Positions 4,648 through 8,922 of a stretch of DNA of 8,922 nt are shown one piece after another. The stretch is from Nocardioidaceae bacterium (GTDB taxonomy: Bacteria; Actinomycetota; Actinomycetes; Propionibacteriales; Nocardioidaceae), in NCBI GenBank assembly GCA_020438665.1, contig JAGQUE010000561.1:1-8922 (forward strand), given 5' to 3'. Numbering within the stretch: position 1 is the stretch's first letter; every line of letters starts with the position of its first letter. The notes beneath the pieces were generated by a model. It was not told where the DNA came from. It worked only from the letters and a program-made list of their open reading frames with translations, and made no database searches. Both the position numbers and the translations under genes were made by a program.

Positions 4648-7480
4648 GAGCCATCTCCTTGTCGTCCGTGGGGCTCGAGTCGTGCGGCACCCGCAGCGAC
4701 TCGAACGTGGTGTCGTCGATGTCGTGCCAGTCGAACCGGTCGCGGAACCCCTCGAGATAGGACATGAACGTCGCCCGCTCGACGTAGTTGGTGTGGCGGG
4801 GGCTGTCGATGTAGCGCACCCCGCCCCGCAGGTCGGGATGGTCGGTGCGCTTGAGCCCGGTCAGCTCGGCCTTGCGCGAGCCCGTCTCGCGGGCGTTGAT
4901 GTCGACCATGATCAGCTGGGCCATCTCGTCGAACCGCTTGTAGGCCGCGTCCGCGAACTCGACGAACCCGAGGATGTAGAGCGAGTCGTGCTCGCGGGAG
5001 AACACGTTGAGGTAGAGCTCGGGGTGCCCGGCTCGCCAGGTCAGCAGATCGGGGTCGAGGAACGGCATCAGATAGTGATAGCCCGTCGCTAGCAGCACCT
5101 CGTCCAGCTCGACCTCGCTCCCGTCGGCGAAGACGGCACCGGTGCGGGTCAACCGGACGACGTCCGGTTTGGCGACGAGGTCACCGTGACCGAGGTGGTG
5201 CAACACCTGGGTGTTGAGGATCGGATGGCTCGCCAGGGCGTCGTGGTCGGGTGCCGGCAGCCCGAACCGGGTGACGTCGCCGACGAGCGAGTCGAGCAGC
5301 TCACTGGGGTCGCTGGACACCACGACCCCCTTGGGCGGGTCGACATAGCCGTTGACCAAGGCGTCGGTCGGGATCCCCGCGACGTGCTTGGGGAAGAACC
5401 GGTAGCCGCGCCGCACCGAGAGAAAGGCGGCGTCCGCGAACTGGGCGGCGTCACAGGCGATGTCCACGCCCGAGTTGCCGGCCCCGACGACCAGCACCCG
5501 CTTGCCCCGGAACTCCAGGCCGTCCCGGAAGTCCACGGAGTGGCGCACCGTACCCTCGAACTCCTCCTCCCCGGGCAGCGTCACGCGGTTGGGGTGCCAG
5601 GTGACGCCCGGGCAGCAGATCAGGCCGTCGTAGTCGGCCGTCGTGCCGTCGGCCAGGGTGACCCGCCAGCGGTCGCCGTCGATGGGCTCGGCACGGCTCA
5701 CCTCGGTGTTGAAGCGGACATGCCGGTAGAGGTCGTAGTCGCGGCCGAACCCGCGCACATAGTCGCGGATCTCGCGCCAGCCCGGGTAGTCCGGGAACGA
5801 CATCGGCATCGGGGCGCCGTAGAAGCCCGAGGTGTACTTGGAGCTGATGAAGTGGCAGCTGTCGTACATCGGGGTGCCCGCGTGGTCCATGTCCCAGATG
5901 CCGCCGAAGTCGGGGTTGCGCTCGAACCAGTCGAACGGCACCCCCTCGAGCAGCAGGTTGCGGGCCATGATCATCCCCGATGGCCCGGCCCCGACGATGC
6001 AGTAGCGCCGGAGGTAGGCGGGCTTGCTCTCGCGCTCGTCGACCCGGTGTCGGTTGTGCGCCTCGGCGAGATGGGCATAGGCCATCGGACGCCGGCTGCG
6101 CAGCCGCCGGGCAGCGACGACGCCCGCAGCCCCGACGACGAGCATGAGGACCGGGACCGCATTGATCGCCGGCCTCTCGCTGCCGGTGAGGACGGCGTAG
6201 TGCTCGGCCGCGAGGACGATCGCGGTGACCAGGCCGCCCGCGGCGATGAACGGGGCGATGACGCCTTGGAGCAGGCGCCGATCGCGGCGCTTCCAGAAGA
6301 ACACCAGGACGGCGACGGCGGTGAGGGCCTGGACAAGCACGATCGACAGGGTCCCGAGGCCGACCGTGGCGGAGGCGATGACCTCGTAGGGGTCGGCCCC
6401 GGTGACACCGAGGCCACCGACGACCAGCACCGTCAGGCCGACCACCGTCGCGCTGGCGATGTGGGGGCTCTGGTGCACCGGGTGGTAGCGGCCCCACACC
6501 CGGGGCGCGACCTGCTCCCAGCCGAGAGCGAAGAAGTAGCGGCTCGCCGCGTTGTGGAGGGCGATCCAGGAGGCGAGCACGCTCGTCGCCAGCAACAGCG
6601 CGGCGACGCTGAGCAGGGTCGTGCCGCCGTACTGGTCAGCGAGGTTGAAGACCAGGTCGCCCAGGTCCTGACGGGCACGCTCGGGCGCGGCCGTGCCGCC
6701 TGCTCCGCCGATGAGGACCCACGAGGTGAAGACATAGAAGACGGCGATCGAGCCGACGGAGATGAACAGAGCTCGCGGGATGCTGCGGGCCGGGTCGCGG
6801 GTCTCCTCGCCGTACATCGCGGCCGACTCGAAGCCGACGAAGCTCGTGAAGGCGAACATCAGCGACAGCCCGAGCGAGCCGCCGAGCAGCTCACCGGGCG
6901 AGAACGACTCGGCTGGGAACGCCGCGCCGCCGATCTGGCCCACGATCAGGGCGTCGAGCACCAGCAGCACGGCGAACTCCAGCGCCATCAGGATCCCGAG
7001 GAAGCGGGCCGAAACGTCGGCGCTGCGGTGGCCGAAGGCCGCCACGACGACCAGGCCGATCGCCGTGAACACCCCCCACGGCACGTCGACGCCCGACTCG
7101 ACGAAGATCAGGTGAGTGAAATAGCCGAAAGCGGCACCGAGCCCGATCGAGCTGGACAGATAGCCCAGCGTCGCGATGTAGGCCGTCGCCACCCCGAGGG
7201 GCCGACCGAGACCGCGGGCGACGAAGACATAGAAGGCGCCGTCGTTCTTGACCCGCTTGCTCATCTCGGAGTAGCCGATGGCGAAGGCGACCAGGGCCAC
7301 GGCCGCGAGCACATAGGCAGCCGGGAGGCTGATCCCGTTGCCCCGAACCAGGGCCAGCGGAGCGTTGCCCGCGATGGCGGCCATCGGCGCTGCTGCTGCG
7401 ATGACGAGGAAGACGACGCGCCGCGTCGTGAGGACCCGGCGGCTGGTGCCGGCGGGCTCGGCGTTGGCGAGATACGACAC
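4640..7480 (-). CDS. Fusion of an APC-family permease and a flavin-containing monooxygenase
   Basis: This is a 946-residue protein with two complete domains. Residues 1-460 form an APC-superfamily amino acid/amine/polyamine permease with about 12 hydrophobic helices (roughly 22-45, 52-70, 95-125, 135-150, 160-182, 200-218, 238-260, 287-309, 341-360, 367-395, 406-426, 440-458). It carries the family segment FVGFESAAMYGEETRDP (214-230). A short basic linker (about 461-490) leads to a class B flavoprotein monooxygenase. This shows the FAD motif GAGPSG (497-502), GGIWD (526-530), the FMO fingerprint FxGxxxHxxxF (641-651), the NADPH motif GAGNSG (666-671) and ATGY (798-801). Twelve helices put both termini in the cytoplasm, where FAD and NADPH are available. 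The GTG start at 7480 has AGGTGA about 5 nt upstream. Met466 (ATG at 6083-6085) could begin a free FMO but lacks a ribosome-binding site. It heads an operon with the SDR gene and is divergent from tetR. Probable role: import of an amine-like or other small substrate with oxygenation at the inner membrane face (inference). Confidence 0.88.
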   Translation of the reverse strand: MSYLANAEPAGTSRRVLTTRRVVFLVIAAAAPMAAIAGNAPLALVRGNGISLPAAYVLAAVALVAFAIGYSEMSKRVKNDGAFYVFVARGLGRPLGVATAYIATLGYLSSSIGLGAAFGYFTHLIFVESGVDVPWGVFTAIGLVVVAAFGHRSADVSARFLGILMALEFAVLLVLDALIVGQIGGAAFPAESFSPGELLGGSLGLSLMFAFTSFVGFESAAMYGEETRDPARSIPRALFISVGSIAVFYVFTSWVLIGGAGGTAAPERARQDLGDLVFNLADQYGGTTLLSVAALLLATSVLASWIALHNAASRYFFALGWEQVAPRVWGRYHPVHQSPHIASATVVGLTVLVVGGLGVTGADPYEVIASATVGLGTLSIVLVQALTAVAVLVFFWKRRDRRLLQGVIAPFIAAGGLVTAIVLAAEHYAVLTGSERPAINAVPVLMLVVGAAGVVAARRLRSRRPMAYAHLAEAHNRHRVDERESKPAYLRRYCIVGAGPSGMIMARNLLLEGVPFDWFERNPDFGGIWDMDHAGTPMYDSCHFISSKYTSGFYGAPMPMSFPDYPGWREIRDYVRGFGRDYDLYRHVRFNTEVSRAEPIDGDRWRVTLADGTTADYDGLICCPGVTWHPNRVTLPGEEEFEGTVRHSVDFRDGLEFRGKRVLVVGAGNSGVDIACDAAQFADAAFLSVRRGYRFFPKHVAGIPTDALVNGYVDPPKGVVVSSDPSELLDSLVGDVTRFGLPAPDHDALASHPILNTQVLHHLGHGDLVAKPDVVRLTRTGAVFADGSEVELDEVLLATGYHYLMPFLDPDLLTWRAGHPELYLNVFSREHDSLYILGFVEFADAAYKRFDEMAQLIMVDINARETGSRKAELTGLKRTDHPDLRGGVRYIDSPRHTNYVERATFMSYLEGFRDRFDWHDIDDTTFESLRVPHDSSPTDDKEMARV

Positions 7481-7535
7481 GGGCTCACCTCGGTGATGAC
7501 GGGCTGACAGAGACCACGGTGGGCGTGGTGGCGGG

Positions 7536-7565
7536 AGCGTAGCGGCCCGGCTGGTCAGTTGACCA
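7536..7565 (-). promoter_or_regulatory. Possible promoter of the permease-FMO/SDR operon
   Basis: Read on the minus strand, TGGTCA (7565-7560) is a four-of-six match to the -35 consensus. It is followed after 18 bp by TACGCT (7541-7536), a -10-like hexamer with the conserved A and T. Transcription would start near 7529, giving a leader of about 49 nt. The -35 lies within the first palindrome of the operator pair. This is a consensus-only prediction. Confidence 0.35.
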
Positions 7566-7566
7566 G
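7551..7566. promoter_or_regulatory. TetR operator, palindrome 1
   Basis: CTGGTCAGTTGACCAG is a perfect inverted repeat with 7-bp arms and a 2-bp spacer. It lies in the gap between the divergent permease-FMO and tetR genes. It shares the core TGGTCAGTTGACCA with the second palindrome, centred 21 bp away. Paired copies beside a divergent tetR are the classic arrangement for that regulator's binding sites. Here the site overlaps the predicted -35 of the minus-strand operon. Confidence 0.85.
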
Positions 7567-7571
7567 ACTTC

Positions 7572-7587
7572 TTGGTCAGTTGACCAA
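7572..7587. promoter_or_regulatory. TetR operator, palindrome 2
   Basis: TTGGTCAGTTGACCAA is a perfect inverted repeat with 7-bp arms around GT, identical to palindrome 1 except for the outermost base pair. It covers the TTGACC that can serve as the -35 of tetR, so binding would give autorepression. The 21-bp centre-to-centre spacing puts both dimers on the same face of the helix. Confidence 0.85.
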
Positions 7588-7615
7588 ATCCGTGACGGCG
7601 GCAAGACTCCTTCCA
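7580..7615 (+). promoter_or_regulatory. Possible tetR promoter with leaderless start
   Basis: TTGACC (7580-7585, five of six matches to the -35 consensus) is followed after exactly 17 bp by AAGACT (7603-7608), which keeps the A at position 2 and T at position 6 of a -10. Transcription would start at 7615, the A of the tetR ATG. No Shine-Dalgarno sequence precedes that ATG, consistent with a leaderless mRNA. The elements are inferred only. Confidence 0.4.
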
Positions 7616-8229
7616 TGCCGGCCTCCCCCAGCCCCCGACGTCGCCGCGCTGCAGCCGCCGCCACCAGCGACGAGCTGGTGGCAGCCGCGATCCGGGTCAT
7701 CGGCCACCACGGGGTCGCCGCGGCGACCACCCGGCGCATCGCCGACGAGGCCGGCGTGCCCCTGGGCACCGTGCACTACTGGTTCTCCGACAAGGAGCAG
7801 CTTCTCGCCGAGGTGGTCCGTGTGGTCGTCGACCAGATCGAGCGGGCCAGCGCCGTCGCCAACCCGTCGGACACGCCCCCGAGTCCCGCGGAGCTCCGCG
7901 AGACCCTCGGCGCCGCTTTCACCTCGATCGCGGACGACGATGCGGGCGTGCAGCTCGGCTACTACGAGCTGACTGCCTTGGCGCTGCGGACCCCCCGGCT
8001 GCGTGAGCTGGCGCGCCACCAGTACCGCTCCTACCGAGCGTTGGCCGCCCGGGCGCTGACGCCGGCGCTCGACGGGGTGGACCCCGACCGTGCCGCGGCG
8101 ATCGCCGAGCTGGTCATGGTCACCTTCGACGGGCTCACGCTGTCGCATCTGGCAGACCCCGAGGGCACCCACCCGGAGGCCGTGCTCGACCTGCTCGCCG
8201 AGCTGGTGAGCCGCCAGGCTGTCTCCTGA
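7615..8229 (+). CDS. TetR/AcrR family transcriptional regulator
   Basis: This 204-residue regulator has an N-terminal helix-turn-helix DNA-binding domain and a C-terminal ligand/dimerisation domain. An Arg/Ala-rich arm (1-17) precedes helix 1 (DELVAAAIRVIGHHG, 19-33). The HTH spans about 37-57 (ATTRRIADEAGVPLGTVHYWF), with the diagnostic TVHYWFSDKEQLL (52-64). The remainder (about 75-204) is helical and variable, as expected of a ligand pocket, so no ligand is predictable. The ATG at 7615 must be near the true start because helix 1 begins at residue 19. No ribosome-binding site precedes it. It is transcribed divergently from the permease-FMO/SDR operon, with two palindromic operators between them, so it most likely represses both directions until an inducer, perhaps the transported substrate, binds. 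Its stop is only 6 nt from that of the convergent small membrane gene. Confidence 0.92.
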   Translation: MPASPSPRRRRAAAAATSDELVAAAIRVIGHHGVAAATTRRIADEAGVPLGTVHYWFSDKEQLLAEVVRVVVDQIERASAVANPSDTPPSPAELRETLGAAFTSIADDDAGVQLGYYELTALALRTPRLRELARHQYRSYRALAARALTPALDGVDPDRAAAIAELVMVTFDGLTLSHLADPEGTHPEAVLDLLAELVSRQAVS

Positions 8230-8239
8230 CCGGGGTCAG
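8226..8239. repeat. Inverted repeat spanning the two convergent stop codons
   Basis: CTGACC (8226-8231) and GGTCAG (8234-8239) are perfect arms around GG. The left arm contains the tetR TGA (8227-8229) and the right arm contains the reverse-strand TGA (8236-8238). As RNA the 2-nt loop is too tight for the full stem, so a strong terminator is doubtful. It is not a copy of the TetR operator: here the TGACC half comes first, the opposite order to the GGTCA...TGACC sites. Confidence 0.5.
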
Positions 8240-8403
8240 TCGAAGACGTCCGGACCTGCGATGGGCTCGTCCGGCACCTCGAGCACCCCGACGCGGATGG
8301 TGGAGACGCTCACCTTGCGCAGCGACCAGATCGTGGTGACGAGGGCCCCGAGCAGCGCGGCCAGGACGAGCCAGCCCCACAGTGCACCCAACAACCAGAT
8401 CAC
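8236..8403 (-). CDS. Small single-helix membrane protein of 55 residues, function unknown
   Basis: A short gene encodes one hydrophobic, tryptophan-rich helix near the N-terminus (about residues 2-26, IWLLGALWGWLVLAALLGAL...), then a basic step (SLRK, 27-30), a beta-like segment (VSVSTIRVGVLEV, 31-43) and an acidic tail ending PDVFD. It is believed real because its GTG start (8401-8403) overlaps the upstream TGA by 4 nt (GTGA) and AGGAG (8411-8415, reverse strand) lies 7 nt upstream. The positive-inside rule gives a cytoplasmic C-terminus. It probably works with the BON-like membrane protein it is coupled to. A small membrane partner next to a BON protein recalls the arfA-arfB-arfC module of Mycobacterium, but the resemblance is in architecture only and no homology is claimed. 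Confidence 0.72.
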   Translation of the reverse strand: MIWLLGALWGWLVLAALLGALVTTIWSLRKVSVSTIRVGVLEVPDEPIAGPDVFD

Positions 8404-8894
8404 GAGAACACTCCTCGCGCGGGGCTGCCGACCTCGGCCTCCAGGGCCTCCTCGCGCGGCAGGGTGAGACCCGGCACCAGCCAGGTGAGCACCGAGCCCA
8501 GCACGAAGGCGGCGAGCACCAGGGCCCAGACCTCCAGGAACAGCACGGCCGCGGCCCCGCCAGCGCTCCCACCGACCGTCGCCTCGGCGACACCCGGGAG
8601 GTCGGCGACCCGCGCCCGCGCCCTCTCGAGGTCCTCGGAGGTGGGAGTGGCGCCGGTCGCCGCGGTCACCGTCGCCTTGCGACCCGCGACCGACACCGAC
8701 ACACCCGTGATCTCAGCGCGTTGGAGGGCGCGGTCGGAGGCCCGGTCGAGCTCCCCGGAGACGGGGCCCACCAGCACGACGAGCGCTGCGACGAGAAGAG
8801 GCAGCACCAGGAGCGCGAGCCACCACCAGCCGCCGACACCCCGCCAGGCCCAGCGGACGTCGGTCTCGCGTTGGTAGACCGTGCGGGTGGCCAC
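8400..8894 (-). CDS. Two-helix membrane protein with a BON-like domain, function unknown
   Basis: This 164-residue protein has a short charged N-terminus (1-19) and a first membrane helix at about 22-43 (WWWLALLVLPLLVAALVVLV). A loop domain at about 49-107 and a second helix at about 116-140 (VLFLEVWALVLAAFVLGSVL) follow, then a polar tail. The loop reads as a BON (phospholipid-binding) fold: helix with LDRASDRAL, strands VSVSVAGRKATVTAAT (65-80), then a helix and the terminal GVAEATV. With two helices and both ends inside, the BON-like loop faces outward toward the cell wall. The GTG at 8894 is fixed by an in-frame TAG only four codons upstream (8904-8906), and AGGGTG (8900-8905, reverse strand) serves as ribosome-binding site. 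It overlaps the downstream 55-residue gene by 4 nt, forming a two-gene unit. A role at the envelope is likely, but no specific function can be assigned. Confidence 0.8.
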   Translation of the reverse strand: MATRTVYQRETDVRWAWRGVGGWWWLALLVLPLLVAALVVLVGPVSGELDRASDRALQRAEITGVSVSVAGRKATVTAATGATPTSEDLERARARVADLPGVAEATVGGSAGGAAAVLFLEVWALVLAAFVLGSVLTWLVPGLTLPREEALEAEVGSPARGVFS

Positions 8895-8922
8895 GGTGTC
8901 ACCCTAGCGTCGGCTTGGGCCC

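Noticed and set aside
6083..6085. Separate start for the FMO at Met466
   Set aside because: No ribosome-binding site is visible upstream and the frame is continuous with the permease, so one fused gene is the simpler reading. It is kept as the main alternative.
5186..7507. 773-codon open frame on the plus strand opposite the permease-FMO gene
   Set aside because: The translation is low-complexity, rich in Asp, Arg, Gly, Ala and His with no motif, the usual mirror of a high-GC gene. The minus strand has complete permease and FMO signatures.
8226..8239. Third TetR operator
   Set aside because: The half-sites are in reversed order (TGACC then GGTCA) compared with the operators at 7551-7587, and it lies at gene ends rather than at a promoter.
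1..8922. tRNA, rRNA, CRISPR, insertion sequence, riboswitch or attachment site
   Set aside because: No cloverleaf, repeated spacer array, transposase, terminal repeats or recognisable riboswitch core was seen on reading both strands by eye.

Overview
The window looks like chromosome from a high-GC actinobacterium, probably Nocardioides-like or another Propionibacteriales member (an inference from style, not a search). The evidence is strong G/C third-position bias, frequent GTG starts, short stop/start overlaps between genes, actinobacterial-type Zur boxes, and a zinc-uptake/zur cluster beside glyS. A glyS-zur neighbourhood is also known from Mycobacterium.

Left part (1-3761), core functions and zinc homeostasis. 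The start of glyS (glycyl-tRNA synthetase) runs off the left edge on the minus strand. A small antibiotic-biosynthesis-monooxygenase-like (ABM) protein lies upstream of it on the same strand. A divergent four-gene plus-strand operon follows: znuA (zinc-binding lipoprotein), znuC (ATPase), znuB (permease) and zur (zinc-sensing Fur-family repressor). Their coding regions overlap by 4-14 nt. Two 15-bp Zur boxes sit directly in front of znuA. A promoter can be read through them that would start transcription at or next to the znuA ATG, so the operon is probably autoregulated by Zur and its first message may be leaderless. ZnuA, ZnuC and ZnuB all carry histidine-rich segments.

Middle part (3808-8229), an accessory redox/transport module. 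On the minus strand an unusual 946-residue protein joins a complete 12-helix APC-type amino acid/amine permease to a complete class B flavin-containing monooxygenase (FMO) in one reading frame. It is translationally coupled to a downstream short-chain dehydrogenase/reductase (SDR). A TetR-family regulator is divergent. The 134-bp gap between them holds two perfect 16-bp palindromes 21 bp apart, almost certainly the TetR operators, each placed on the -35 region of one divergent promoter. The likely logic is that an imported amine-like or carbonyl compound is oxygenated by the fused FMO, processed by the SDR, and sensed by the TetR protein. The substrate is unknown. The fusion is the most novel item in the window.

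Right part (8236-8922). Two overlapping minus-strand genes encode small membrane proteins: a 164-residue protein with a BON-like domain between two membrane helices, and a 55-residue single-helix protein. They converge on tetR with a 6-nt gap. No RNA genes, CRISPR arrays, insertion sequences or integration sites were seen.
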